64,000 nt of DNA from positions 3,813,001 through 3,877,000 of the forward strand of contig JAATWA010000001.1 of NCBI GenBank assembly GCA_013361095.1, read 5' to 3'. Position 1 is the first letter of the stretch; each line of letters opens with the position of its first letter. Origin of the DNA: Pseudanabaena biceps (GTDB lineage: Bacteria > Cyanobacteriota > Cyanobacteriia > Pseudanabaenales > Pseudanabaenaceae). Below are positions 45,413 through 53,901 of this stretch, piece by piece. Position numbers and translations under genes: made by a program. The notes below the pieces were generated by a model. The model searched no databases, had not been told where the DNA came from, and was given only the letters and a program-made list of their open reading frames with translations.

Positions 45413-45570
45413 ATCTCTTCATCGTGATGCTTCTTATTAACATTTGAGAGCTATTTATACAAAACATACGTTCTCATGCATTCTGCAACCTGATTTCTAC
45501 CACTGACATGGGATTCTATTGGGAAGTCGTAAGACCAAGTAAATTTTTCAAAAAATTTGGAGCAACTACT

Positions 45571-45780
45571 ATGCAAACTAACACGCCACAAGCTGAAGCC
45601 GCAAAAGATATGATGCGTAATGCTTGGATTTCGGGATTTACTCCTCAAGCAGAACTTTGGAACGGTCGTCTTGCTATGATCGGCTTTGTATCAGCGATCG
45701 CAATTGAATTATTCACCCACCAAGGTGTCCTCCATTTTTGGGGCATCTTGTCATCAGGAGTACTTCCTCCAGTCTCATAA
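45571..45780 (+). CDS. High-light-inducible protein (HLIP / Scp family)
   Basis: 69 residues with one transmembrane helix carrying the chlorophyll-binding motif ELWNGRLAMIGFVSAIAIEL. HLIPs sit in thylakoid membranes, bind chlorophyll and carotenoid, and dissipate energy under light stress. ATG 45571 is chosen over the upstream ATG 45508, since MQTNTPQAEAA is the natural start and GGAGC lies 9 bases ahead. It is followed 107 bases on by crtW, a matching photoprotection gene. Confidence 0.92.
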   Translation: MQTNTPQAEAAKDMMRNAWISGFTPQAELWNGRLAMIGFVSAIAIELFTHQGVLHFWGILSSGVLPPVS

Positions 45781-45886
45781 ATTAGAGCGATTGTAGAAAT
45801 AACTAAAAAATGAGGAGAATTTCTCCTCTAAAATATCAAATCACTCTGAGACTAATAACTTCAAGAATTCCCCAATGTAAATACCT

Positions 45887-46669
45887 ATGAATTTATCTTC
45901 AGAAAATCGCGCTCCTGCGATTCATAGTGTATTGGATACCTCCGATTTTGGTATGGCAGGAGTATTGATCGCTCTAGTAGTCATTACGATTTGGGCGATT
46001 AGTTTTGGATTATTATTGAGTTCCGTATGTGTGGAACGTACCTCTCTATATTGGGTAGTCGTGGCGATATTATGGCAAGCTTTTTTGTGTACTGGACTTT
46101 TCATTACTGCTCATGATGCTATGCATGAATCAATTTTGCCGCAGCATCAAATCAACCACTTTATTGGTTCTCTTGCTTTATTGCTGTACGGGTTTTTCTC
46201 TTATGATCAGATATCAAAAAAGCATTTGCAACATCATCATGCTCCAGCTAGTGCATCCGATCCTGACTTTCATGACGGCACACATAAAAATGCGATCGCT
46301 TGGTATATCTGCTTTATGCAAAGGTATTGGAGTTGGTGGCGGTTAGCGGCTTTATTTATTGCCTATGGGAGTATGCATAGTTTTCTAAATATTGCCTATG
46401 CCAATTTAATTCTATTTTCAGCAGTTCCCATGATTTTAAGTTCGATTCAGGTTTTCTATTTTGGGACTTTTCTACCTCATCGCGAACCAATTGATGGTTA
46501 CCAAAATACCTCGCGCGCTCAAAGTATTTATCGCCCTCTCCTGTGGTCATTTCTCACTTGCTATCATTTCGGCTATCACCAAGAGCATCATCTCCAACCT
46601 AATATACCTTGGTGGAAGCTCCCCTCTATTAGTTACTCCTTTCCCACTAAAAGAATATGGTTTGAATGA
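45887..46669 (+). CDS. crtW: Beta-carotene ketolase, CrtW type
   Basis: A membrane di-iron enzyme that adds a 4-keto group to beta-carotene, giving echinenone and canthaxanthin. The 260-residue protein has the three histidine boxes: HDAMH, HLQHHH and HQEHH, with GTFLPHRE typical of CrtW rather than the CrtR hydroxylase. Several transmembrane helices surround them. In cyanobacteria the ketocarotenoid also serves OCP-type photoprotection. The last codon and the stop codon are part of a hairpin arm (see 46663-46709). Confidence 0.9.
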   Translation: MNLSSENRAPAIHSVLDTSDFGMAGVLIALVVITIWAISFGLLLSSVCVERTSLYWVVVAILWQAFLCTGLFITAHDAMHESILPQHQINHFIGSLALLLYGFFSYDQISKKHLQHHHAPASASDPDFHDGTHKNAIAWYICFMQRYWSWWRLAALFIAYGSMHSFLNIAYANLILFSAVPMILSSIQVFYFGTFLPHREPIDGYQNTSRAQSIYRPLLWSFLTCYHFGYHQEHHLQPNIPWWKLPSISYSFPTKRIWFE

Positions 46670-46709
46670 TTAGGTTTGCGCGGCTCCGCCGCGCAAACCT
46701 AATCATTCA
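46663..46709. terminator. Armed hairpin overlapping the crtW stop
   Basis: Perfect 22-bp arms 46663-46684/46688-46709, loop TCC, core TGCGCGGC. The left arm includes crtW's last codons and TGA stop (46667-46669). Confidence 0.8.
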
Positions 46710-46922
46710 CTAGTTCAAGATAAAAGCGCCGCTTTTATCTTAGGAAAGATTTTCTTTCCATTACAATTTATTTTGTAATCAATCAATTCATTCAAAAAAT
46801 CAAACACTGATTTGTAATAGTGATTTCAGTAAATATTCAAACCGTTCTGACAAACCCATAAACTGAACCAAGAAATCCAGATAAGTTTGCTGCTGCTTTA
46901 ATATTTATGCCGTGAGAAGCTT

Positions 46923-47984
46923 GTGAACTATAAAATATCGAGAAGAGACTTGATGGTGTTGGCGGGTGCAGGTGGTACAGCGATCGCCTTAGGTAATCCG
47001 TTTACAACCACCTCCGCCGAAGCGGCATCCACACCCACTGCTCAGATGAAAGCTGTACTGAATGAACTTGCTGCTTTCAATGCACTTCCCCTTAACAAAC
47101 TCTCACCTGAGAATGCTCGTAATCTTCCAAGTGCTGCCGACGCAGTAATTGGAGTGCTAGCTAAACAGGGTAAACCTGCCGTGGAAATGGTCGGCAATAT
47201 TAGCCATCAATTGATTCCAGGACCAGCAGGAGATTTGCTGGCAAGGGTTTATCAACCAAAGGGTGCAAAAACTTTGCCAGTGCTTGTCTATTTTCATGGC
47301 GGCGGCTGGGTGATTGCTAATCTCGGCACTTACGATGCTTCCTGCCGTGCTTTGGCTAACGCAGCTAACTGCATCGTTGTCTCCGTTGCCTACCGTCAGG
47401 CTCCAGAGCATAAGTTTCCAGCCGCCGCTGAAGATGCCTATGCGGCTTTGCAATGGGTGATGTCGAATGCTGCAAAATTTAATGGCGATCCCATGCGAGT
47501 TGCTGTGGGCGGCGAAAGCGCTGGTGGTAACTTAGCGGCGGTCAGTTGTTTAATGGCACGCGATCGCCAAGGCAAAATGCCAGTCTATCAGATGCTGATC
47601 TATCCCATCACCAACTACGCTTTTGATACGCCCTCTTACCAAGAAAATGCCAATGCAAGTCCGCTAAATAAAGCGGGAATGCAATGGTTTTGGGGTCACT
47701 ATCTCAATAATGCAGCAGACGGAAGTAATCCCTATGCGTCACCTTTAAGAGCGGAAAACTTGCGCGGTCTGCCACCGACAACGGTGATTACCGCAGACAT
47801 TGACCCCTTACGGAGTGAGGGACAAGCCTACGCCCAGCGCCTAAAAGATGATGGTGTAACTGTTAAAGCAACCAACTATACCAGCGTCACCCATGAATTT
47901 TTTGGCATGGGAGCCGTGGTCAATAAGGCAAAACAAGCCGTAAGTGAAGCCGCCGCAGGATTACGCTCTGGGTTTAGCCGATAA
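46923..47984 (+). CDS. Tat-exported alpha/beta hydrolase, hormone-sensitive-lipase family
   Basis: 353 residues from a GTG start. A twin-arginine signal SRRDLMVLAGAGG leads to a mature esterase of the HSL (family IV) type: oxyanion motif HGGGWV, nucleophile elbow GESAGGN, the acid in DPLRSEGQAYAQRL and histidine in THEFFGM. Probably a periplasmic esterase; the substrate is unknown. GAGAAGC precedes the GTG. It is followed by the FAD-Rieske gene after 33 bases. Confidence 0.85.
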   Translation: MNYKISRRDLMVLAGAGGTAIALGNPFTTTSAEAASTPTAQMKAVLNELAAFNALPLNKLSPENARNLPSAADAVIGVLAKQGKPAVEMVGNISHQLIPGPAGDLLARVYQPKGAKTLPVLVYFHGGGWVIANLGTYDASCRALANAANCIVVSVAYRQAPEHKFPAAAEDAYAALQWVMSNAAKFNGDPMRVAVGGESAGGNLAAVSCLMARDRQGKMPVYQMLIYPITNYAFDTPSYQENANASPLNKAGMQWFWGHYLNNAADGSNPYASPLRAENLRGLPPTTVITADIDPLRSEGQAYAQRLKDDGVTVKATNYTSVTHEFFGMGAVVNKAKQAVSEAAAGLRSGFSR

Positions 47985-48017
47985 CCCTAATCGACAAGCA
48001 AAAAAATATAAATAACT

Positions 48018-49532
48018 ATGACAAATCTATCTGGAAAACACGCCTCCTTTTGGATTGACTCCACTCCCACAACCACCTATCCTTCCCTTGAAAATAGAGT
48101 CTCAGTGGATGTGGCGATTATCGGCGGCGGTATTGTCGGACTAACCGCAGCGACATTGCTAAAAAAGGCTGGAAAAACCGTCGCAGTGATTGAGTCTAGA
48201 CAAGTTGCCGCAGGTGTCAGCGGTCATACAACTGCCAAAGTTACAGCATTACACCAATTAATTTATGCTGATTTAATTAAGCAAATCGGAGAGCAAAAAG
48301 CAAGACTTTACGCAGAATCTAATCAAGCTGGAGTTGAGCAAGTTGCCACATTTGTCGCTGAAGAGCAGATTGATTGTGACTTTAGCCGTCAAAGCTCCTA
48401 CACTTTTGCGGAGCCAGATAGTGAGCTAGATCAAATTAAAGATGAAGTGGAAGCCGCTCATAAATTAGGACTTCCCGCGACTTTTGTTACAGAAACATCA
48501 CTGCCATTTGCGATCGCGGGAGCAATTAAGCTTGATAACCAAGCTCAGTTTCATGTCCGCAAATATTTGCTACATCTTGCTAAAAATATTACTGGCGATG
48601 GCAGCTATTTATTTGAGAACACCAGAGTTCAGAAAGTTGATGAGGGTGATTCCTGTTATGTTGTTACAGATCTGGGTGTAATTACTGCCAAGGATGTAAT
48701 TGTCGCAACGAATCTACCGATTCTAAACCTAGGGCTTTTCTTCGCCAAAACCTATCCTGAACGCTCCTACATCGTGGGCGCAAAAATTGATCCCGCGAAT
48801 GCTCCCGTGGGAATGTATATCGGCAGTGGCGAATCTTCCCATTCGCTTCGTACCACTCCCTATGAGGATGGACTACTCTTATTAGTGGGCGGTGAAGGGC
48901 ATAAAGTTGGCACAGTTACTAATACTGAAGAATGTTATCAAAAACTAGAATCTTATGGTCGCGATCGCTTTGGTATTGATACATTCGCGTACCGATGGTC
49001 AAACCAAGATATGGTGTCATTTGATAAGCTTCCCTACATTGGTAATTTGACTCCTTTCAACAAACATATTTATGTTGCCACGGGATTTAGTCTCTGGGGA
49101 ATGTCAAAGGGAACCATGTCTGGGATGATTCTCTCCGACTTAATTCTCGGGAAAGATAATCCCTATACAGAGTTATATGATTCACTGCGAGCAACTCCAT
49201 TTGTAACAGTGGAATCGGTCAAACAAGAAGCTAATGTGGTAACTCACTGGATCGGCGATCGCTTTAAAGGGTTGTTGTCTAATTCTTTTAATGAGGTAGC
49301 TAAAGGTGAAGGAAAGCTACTAACCGTTGACAATGAGAAGGTCGCTGCTTATCGCGATGAGCTGGGAACTGTCCACGCTGTCTCAGCGACCTGCACGCAC
49401 CTCGGTTGTATCGTCAGTTGGAACAGCGCTGAAAGAAGTTGGGATTGCGCTTGCCACGGCGCAAGGTATAGCTGCGACGGCAAAGTGATTCAAGGGCCTG
49501 CTGTCAAGGACTTGGAGCCAGTCGTTAGCTAA
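48018..49532 (+). CDS. FAD-dependent oxidoreductase with C-terminal Rieske [2Fe-2S] domain
   Basis: 504 residues. A DAO-type FAD domain (VAIIGGGIVGLTAATLL) is followed by a C-terminal Rieske domain with both cluster motifs: CTHLGC and CACHGARYSCDGKV. This fusion links a flavin to an iron-sulphur centre in one chain. Its electron partner may be the rubredoxin encoded next. Physiological substrate unknown. It is probably in one transcript with the upstream esterase. Confidence 0.9.
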   Translation: MTNLSGKHASFWIDSTPTTTYPSLENRVSVDVAIIGGGIVGLTAATLLKKAGKTVAVIESRQVAAGVSGHTTAKVTALHQLIYADLIKQIGEQKARLYAESNQAGVEQVATFVAEEQIDCDFSRQSSYTFAEPDSELDQIKDEVEAAHKLGLPATFVTETSLPFAIAGAIKLDNQAQFHVRKYLLHLAKNITGDGSYLFENTRVQKVDEGDSCYVVTDLGVITAKDVIVATNLPILNLGLFFAKTYPERSYIVGAKIDPANAPVGMYIGSGESSHSLRTTPYEDGLLLLVGGEGHKVGTVTNTEECYQKLESYGRDRFGIDTFAYRWSNQDMVSFDKLPYIGNLTPFNKHIYVATGFSLWGMSKGTMSGMILSDLILGKDNPYTELYDSLRATPFVTVESVKQEANVVTHWIGDRFKGLLSNSFNEVAKGEGKLLTVDNEKVAAYRDELGTVHAVSATCTHLGCIVSWNSAERSWDCACHGARYSCDGKVIQGPAVKDLEPVVS

Positions 49533-49544
49533 ATTCACTATCAA

Positions 49545-49575
49545 ATAATGGGCGGTGCTTTGTACCGCCCATTAT
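49545..49575. repeat. Short hairpin ATAATGGGCGGT
   Basis: Perfect 12-bp arms 49545-49556/49564-49575 around GCTTTGT; a family member with short arms. Confidence 0.6.
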
Positions 49576-49618
49576 GAGTTTCTAAAAACATTTTATATTT
49601 AAGAACTTGGAGTCAAAA

Positions 49619-49822
49619 ATGGAAAATTATATCTGTAAAACCTGTGGATATGTTTACGATCCTGCGATCGGCGATCCAGACTCAGGTATTGAACCTGGTA
49701 TTCCCTTTGGAGCTTTGCCCGATGATTGGGTTTGTCCCAAATGTGGGACTCCCAAGTCTGATTTTGAGCCAGAAGATGCGCCAGCAACCGATGTCCCCTT
49801 AATGGAACCAGTCACAACCTAA
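49619..49822 (+). CDS. Rubredoxin
   Basis: 67 residues with the two CxxCG knuckles that hold one iron: [18 protein letters not shown] and [13 protein letters not shown]. No C-terminal membrane helix, so it differs from the photosystem-linked RubA. ATG 49619 is chosen over TTG 49607 because TTGGAG is then at the right distance. It lies between the FAD-Rieske gene and dps, an oxidative-stress setting. Confidence 0.93.
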   Translation: MENYICKTCGYVYDPAIGDPDSGIEPGIPFGALPDDWVCPKCGTPKSDFEPEDAPATDVPLMEPVTT

Positions 49823-49867
49823 TCTCCCATCAGCGTAAACATCATTCATTAATTCAAGGAAATTATT

Positions 49868-50404
49868 ATGCAGACAATTAATATTGGACTCACCGAAACA
49901 CAACGCCAAGGCGTAATCGATCTGCTCAACAACGACTTAGCAGATAGCTATTTACTACTCGTCAAAACCAAAAAATATCATTGGGATGTCGTAGGCCCTC
50001 AATTTATGACCTTGCATAAACTATGGCAAGCGCATTATGAAGCTCTCACCATCAATGTCGATGCGATCGCAGAACGGATCAGAATGCTCGGTGGCTATCC
50101 CGTCGGCACAATGGAAGGATTTTTGAAAATTTGTTCTCTCAAAGAACATGCTGGTAAAATTCCAACCACAACAGAGATGGTATCGTACTTGCGAGATGAC
50201 CATGAACAAGTTATCCGTAACTTGCGTGAACATATCGAGAAATGCTGTGAGAAGTATAAAGATGATGGAACCGCCGACTTTTTGACAGGCTTAATGGAGC
50301 AGCATGAAGAGATTGCATGGATGCTCCGTTCTTTTGTTGAAGGTGAAGCCCTAGAATCTAATGGTGCAAAGCCAGAAATGAATAAAAAAACTTTGGGAGT
50401 ATAA
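49868..50404 (+). CDS. dps: Dps-type DNA protection ferritin
   Basis: 178 residues of the Dps family: KYHWDVVGPQFMTLHKLWQAHYEAL holds the inter-subunit ferroxidase residues (H, H, D, E), then NVDAIAERIRMLGG. Dps stores iron, consumes peroxide and can protect DNA. AAGGAAATT before the ATG is a good ribosome binding site. It ends next to a perfect 20-bp hairpin. Confidence 0.92.
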   Translation: MQTINIGLTETQRQGVIDLLNNDLADSYLLLVKTKKYHWDVVGPQFMTLHKLWQAHYEALTINVDAIAERIRMLGGYPVGTMEGFLKICSLKEHAGKIPTTTEMVSYLRDDHEQVIRNLREHIEKCCEKYKDDGTADFLTGLMEQHEEIAWMLRSFVEGEALESNGAKPEMNKKTLGV

Positions 50405-50412
50405 AAAACTCT

Positions 50413-50460
50413 AATTGAACAAGAAGGGGCAATTCTTGAATTGCCCCTTCTTGTTCAATT
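50413..50460. terminator. Hairpin after dps
   Basis: Perfect 20-bp arms 50413-50432/50441-50460 (AATTGAACAAGAAGGGGCAA), 8-nt loop. Confidence 0.75.
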
Positions 50461-50480
50461 TGTATAGCTGTCGTCTCTTC

Positions 50481-50535
50481 AAAAGCTAAGTAGTGAGTGG
50501 CGATGCGAAGCACCGTCACTCGCTACTTAGCTTTT
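50481..50535. repeat. Hairpin with three compensated or mismatched positions
   Basis: 26-bp arms 50481-50506/50510-50535 with three mismatches, loop GAA; outer AAAAGCTAAGTAG. Confidence 0.65.
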
Positions 50536-50579
50536 ATGTCCTCGCCCTGAAAACCTAGAGCAAACCAATAATTAAATAT

Positions 50580-51713
50580 ATGTCTATTTTTCCCTTGGCT
50601 CCATTAATTATCTTGCTGCTAGGACTACTTTCTACAGCATTGCTTGGTTTCGGCTTGTATTTTGTCATTGGTTGGTATCTGGGTTGGATTACAGTTGTCG
50701 CTCTAATTGTCACAGGCATCGTCATGTTAGTCTTTAGCCTATTAGGACGCTTTATAGTCCTAGCGCTGCTAGCTAGTCCAGATGAAAATGAACCAAAACC
50801 TTCGCGTTCCAGAGAGGTTGAACAAATTCATCGACCTGATGGGACAGACATTCACGTTGAATTCTTCGGCGATCGCGATGCTCCACCGATCATTTTTACC
50901 CACGGATGGAGTTGCAATAGTACGCATTGGTACTACATCAAACAAGCTTTAGAAAATGAATTTCGATTAATCCTCTGGGATGTACCAGGAACAGGGAAAT
51001 CTGGAGAGGTTCCTGATCATGATTACAGTATGGAGAACTTAGCAACCGACCTTGAAGCTGTCCTTGATTTAGCAGGCGATAAACCAGCGATTATCTTTGG
51101 TCATAGTATGGGTGGCATGATTTTATTAACATTCTGCCGTCTATTTCCCCAACATTTAGGAACACGGGTAGTTGGGCTTGGTTTAGTTAATACCACTTTT
51201 ACGAATCCAGTGCATACTGCTCCCTTCACAAATATCTTGCGAGCCTTACAAAAGCCCTTATTAGAGCCGATACTTTACTTAATGATTGCTTTATCGCCAA
51301 TTATCTGGGTACAAACATGGATGAGCTATTTGAATGGAACTTCACATATTTCTGGAAGATTTTCTTCTTTTGCAGGTCGTCCGACTATGGGACAGTTAGA
51401 CTATGTGATTAACCGCTCCGCACGAGTCTCACCCTCAGTTTTAGGGCGACAAATGTTAGGGATGATGCATTATGATGCTACTGAAGTTCTAAAGAAGATT
51501 CAGATACCCACCTTGATAATCTCTGCGAATAAAGATGGAGCTACAGTTGTCGAAGCAAGTCACTATATGCACAAGGAGATAGAAAACTCGGAATTAGTGG
51601 TTCTTGCGCCTTCGGGACATATGAGTATGATGGAACAGCACCAAGAATTTGTTGAGGCAGTAGCTAGTTTTGCCCGTCGATGCACTCGTTCGACTTATTC
51701 TTCTGTAAACTAA
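50580..51713 (+). CDS. Membrane-anchored alpha/beta hydrolase
   Basis: 377 residues. Two N-terminal transmembrane helices (about 5-30, 33-60) anchor an alpha/beta hydrolase: THGWSCNSTHW, LWDVPGTGKS, nucleophile GHSMGGM, and histidine in PSGHMSMME. A peroxidase-type cofactorless mechanism or esterase is possible; substrate unknown. A small secreted protein gene follows. Confidence 0.8.
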   Translation: MSIFPLAPLIILLLGLLSTALLGFGLYFVIGWYLGWITVVALIVTGIVMLVFSLLGRFIVLALLASPDENEPKPSRSREVEQIHRPDGTDIHVEFFGDRDAPPIIFTHGWSCNSTHWYYIKQALENEFRLILWDVPGTGKSGEVPDHDYSMENLATDLEAVLDLAGDKPAIIFGHSMGGMILLTFCRLFPQHLGTRVVGLGLVNTTFTNPVHTAPFTNILRALQKPLLEPILYLMIALSPIIWVQTWMSYLNGTSHISGRFSSFAGRPTMGQLDYVINRSARVSPSVLGRQMLGMMHYDATEVLKKIQIPTLIISANKDGATVVEASHYMHKEIENSELVVLAPSGHMSMMEQHQEFVEAVASFARRCTRSTYSSVN

Positions 51714-51745
51714 TGGAAAACACATTTTTTATTAAAGCTTAGGCA

Positions 51746-52093
51746 ATGTTTAAACTATCTACTAAGTTATTTGTGACAATATTAGCGATCGCAACAACAT
51801 TATTAATGATCTATTTGCAGCCATTGTCTGCGAAGGCTATTCTGACTGATACAGTGACTACTCCTCAACCTGAATTGATCGCAACTGCGGCAACTGCTCC
51901 TCACCTCGAAACCGCAATTTTAGGAGGCAAACCAATCAGTGTGCTATACATAACTCGTGATGGTGATAACGTGCTGGTACGTTGCTATCCAAACTATCAG
52001 CCAGTCATGAAGATTCGGGCGATGGGTAGTAAACCTAATGCAAATACCCAACAAGAAGGGGTTGTGACCTGTCAACCTACTTCAACAAAATAA
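51746..52093 (+). CDS. Small secreted protein of unknown function
   Basis: 115 residues. A signal peptide of about 30 residues (LFVTILAIATTLLMIYL... LSAKA) is followed by a chain with two cysteines (LVRCYP, VVTCQP). It lies between the hydrolase and GST genes, 11 bases before the latter, so all three may form one transcript. No family recognised. Confidence 0.55.
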   Translation: MFKLSTKLFVTILAIATTLLMIYLQPLSAKAILTDTVTTPQPELIATAATAPHLETAILGGKPISVLYITRDGDNVLVRCYPNYQPVMKIRAMGSKPNANTQQEGVVTCQPTSTK

Positions 52094-52104
52094 GAGAAAA
52101 TTTA

Positions 52105-52770
52105 ATGATCACCGTTCACCACTTAAATAACTCTCGCTCTCAACGAGTGCTTTGGTTACTAGAGGAACTTGGACTCCCCTACGAAATCAAGCGCTACGAA
52201 CGTGACCCAAAAACTATGTTGGCTCCACCATCTCTGCGTAAGGTACATCCCCTCGGTAAATCCCCTGTGATTACTGATGGTGATCTAGTCGTGGCTGAAT
52301 CGGGAGCCATTGTTGAGTATTTAGTCGATCGCTATGGCAACGGACGTTTGCGACCTGCCCTAGGCACACCAGAACATTTGCGCTATACCTATTGGTTGCA
52401 TTATGCCGAAGGTTCTGCTATGCCACCACTATTATTAAAACTTGTCTTCGATCAAATCGATAAGAGTCCCATGCCCTTCTTTGTGCGCCCGATCGCTAGA
52501 TCAATTACCAATCGCGTCAAAAGTTCATTTATTGATCCTCAGATCACTCTGCACTTAGATTATATGGAGGCAGAGATTGGCAAAAGTACATGGTTTGCGG
52601 GTAACGAATTTACCGCTGCCGATATCCAAATTAGCTTCCCATTGGAAGTAGCAGTTGCGATCGCGGGACTGAATGAAAGTCGTCCCAAACTGATGGCATT
52701 TTTGAATAACATCCACAGCCGTCCTGCCTATCAGCAGGCACTAGAGCGTGGCGGAGCTTACGATTTTTAA
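52105..52770 (+). CDS. Glutathione S-transferase family protein
   Basis: 221 residues with the two-part GST fold: N-terminal thioredoxin-like part HHLNNSRSQRVLWLLEELGLPYE, the GSH-binding VAESGAIVEYL, and an all-helical C-terminal part with FTAADIQISFPLE. The SRSQR start suggests a bacterial beta/theta-like class with Ser as activating residue; substrate unknown. The stop lies in a hairpin arm. Confidence 0.88.
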   Translation: MITVHHLNNSRSQRVLWLLEELGLPYEIKRYERDPKTMLAPPSLRKVHPLGKSPVITDGDLVVAESGAIVEYLVDRYGNGRLRPALGTPEHLRYTYWLHYAEGSAMPPLLLKLVFDQIDKSPMPFFVRPIARSITNRVKSSFIDPQITLHLDYMEAEIGKSTWFAGNEFTAADIQISFPLEVAVAIAGLNESRPKLMAFLNNIHSRPAYQQALERGGAYDF

Positions 52771-52888
52771 AATTGAAAGTGCGGCAAAGCCGCACTTTCA
52801 ATTTTAATCGGGGTCGCGGAGCTCACAATCCTGATTAATGTTGAAAGAGTGGCTTTGCAGCACTTTCAACATTAATCAGGATTGTGAG
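52768..52888. terminator. Two armed hairpins after the GST gene
   Basis: 18-bp arms 52768-52785/52789-52806 (GTGCGGC-AAA-GCCGCAC), with the stop codon in the left arm; then a 28/30-bp one 52822-52851/52861-52888 (outer CTCACAATCCTGATTAATG). Confidence 0.75.
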
Positions 52889-52928
52889 TGCAAAGCAATT
52901 TAGTTATTTTGATACTTGTAGAAACGTC

Positions 52929-52956
52929 AAAATTGGTTTCATAATGAGAATTGCTG
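52929..52956. repeat. Isolated half of the AATTCTCATTATGAAACC composite element
   Basis: AAAATTGGTTTCATAATGAG followed by AATTGCTG is the reverse complement of the left outer arm of the 509-638 element, without a matching left half nearby. Confidence 0.55.
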
Positions 52957-52976
52957 GCAGAAAAAAGAGTTATTTA

Positions 52977-53249
52977 ATGGAAAACACGTTATTTGATAAA
53001 GTATTTCGCGATCGCGAAGGCAAAGTTATTCTTGCCCAGATGCCGAACTTACCTTTTATTGTTTGGATTGTCGTCACTGTATTAAAGCTAATTTTCACCA
53101 CAGGTAAAATTAGCACTGGATTAGAAGTAATCGCTTTTGGCGTTCTATTTACTTGGGCATGGGAAGAATTATTTCAAGGCGTTAATTACTTTCGCAGAGC
53201 CTTAGGGTTTATTGTACTTGTCAGCCTGATCCTGTCGAAGATTCAGTAA
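52977..53249 (+). CDS. Small membrane protein of unknown function
   Basis: 90 residues. After a polar start (MENTLFDKVFRDREGK) come two or three hydrophobic segments (LPFIVWIVVTVLKLIF, IAFGVLFTWAWEELF, GFIVLVSLIL). A truncated second copy of this gene is at about 55335-55487. ATG 52977 is the natural start; the upstream extension runs through repeat sequence. No known family was recognised, but the decayed paralogue shows it has been duplicated. Confidence 0.65.
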   Translation: MENTLFDKVFRDREGKVILAQMPNLPFIVWIVVTVLKLIFTTGKISTGLEVIAFGVLFTWAWEELFQGVNYFRRALGFIVLVSLILSKIQ

Positions 53250-53312
53250 CTTTACTAGTAAAGTTTTGTATCTATTAAGTAGGTAAGGAATAGGAAATAA
53301 ATAACTTGTGCA

Positions 53313-53370
53313 AATAAAGCCCAAGACCGTTGCGGCGGGGGCGCCCGCCGCAACGGTCTTGGGCTTTATT
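53313..53370. repeat. Armed hairpin, GCGGCGGG core, 27-bp perfect arms
   Basis: Arms 53313-53339/53344-53370, outer AATAAAGCCCAAGACC. It lies between converging genes. Confidence 0.8.
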
Positions 53371-53468
53371 AAATTTTCATTGCTAAGCAAAAGAAGACTG
53401 TAAATAATCAATTCAACCAATTCTGATAGGAAATTATGTGATCGCTTGTCAGAGTTAAAACCTGAAAC

Positions 53469-53810
53469 TCAAGCTTTTCGCCAAGCTTCCAACTGATTTA
53501 TCTGCTGCGATCGCGATTCCAAACTATTGGATAAGCGATCGCAGGCTAGTTCACATAATTTAAATATGGTTGGATCAGCGATTTCATAATACACACTTAC
53601 CCCTGAAGGATTGCGAGATAAGATTCCTGCTTGCGTCAATATTTTTAGATGCTTAGACACATTCGCTTGCCCCAGACCTGTGGCGACCATGATGTCACTT
53701 ACTTTTTTGGAACCAGATTTTAAGCAACACAGAACTTGCAGTCGGCTAACCTCAGACAATATCTTGAAGTAATCGGCAACTTGTGCCAAAGCATTAGGAG
53801 AAACTTCCAT
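53469..53810 (-). CDS. ArsR/SmtB-family repressor, persulphide- or metal-sensor-like
   Basis: A 113-residue winged helix-turn-helix protein: DYFKILSEVSRLQVLCCLKSG, recognition helix LGQANVSKHLKILTQAGIL and the wing region VSVYYEIAD. It has C28/C29 in the first half and C86/C90 in the C-terminal helix, roughly the layout of BigR/SqrR-type persulphide sensors, but spacing was not aligned to a reference. It is divergent from the rhodanese gene with a palindromic operator between. Confidence 0.8.
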   Translation of the reverse strand: MEVSPNALAQVADYFKILSEVSRLQVLCCLKSGSKKVSDIMVATGLGQANVSKHLKILTQAGILSRNPSGVSVYYEIADPTIFKLCELACDRLSNSLESRSQQINQLEAWRKA

Positions 53811-53850
53811 GATTGAAAAACACTATTAAAGATTTAAGTAATTGCCAATA

Positions 53851-53874
53851 CTATATTACTATATAGTGATATAG
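53851..53874. promoter_or_regulatory. 24-bp near-perfect palindromic operator
   Basis: CTATATTACTATATAGTGATATAG is symmetric except for one pair of positions. It lies in the 91-base gap between the divergent repressor and rhodanese genes and is the size of ArsR-family operators. The repressor most likely binds here and controls both genes. Confidence 0.7.
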
Positions 53875-53901
53875 TTAATTAAGAGCCATCTATAAAAACA
53901 T

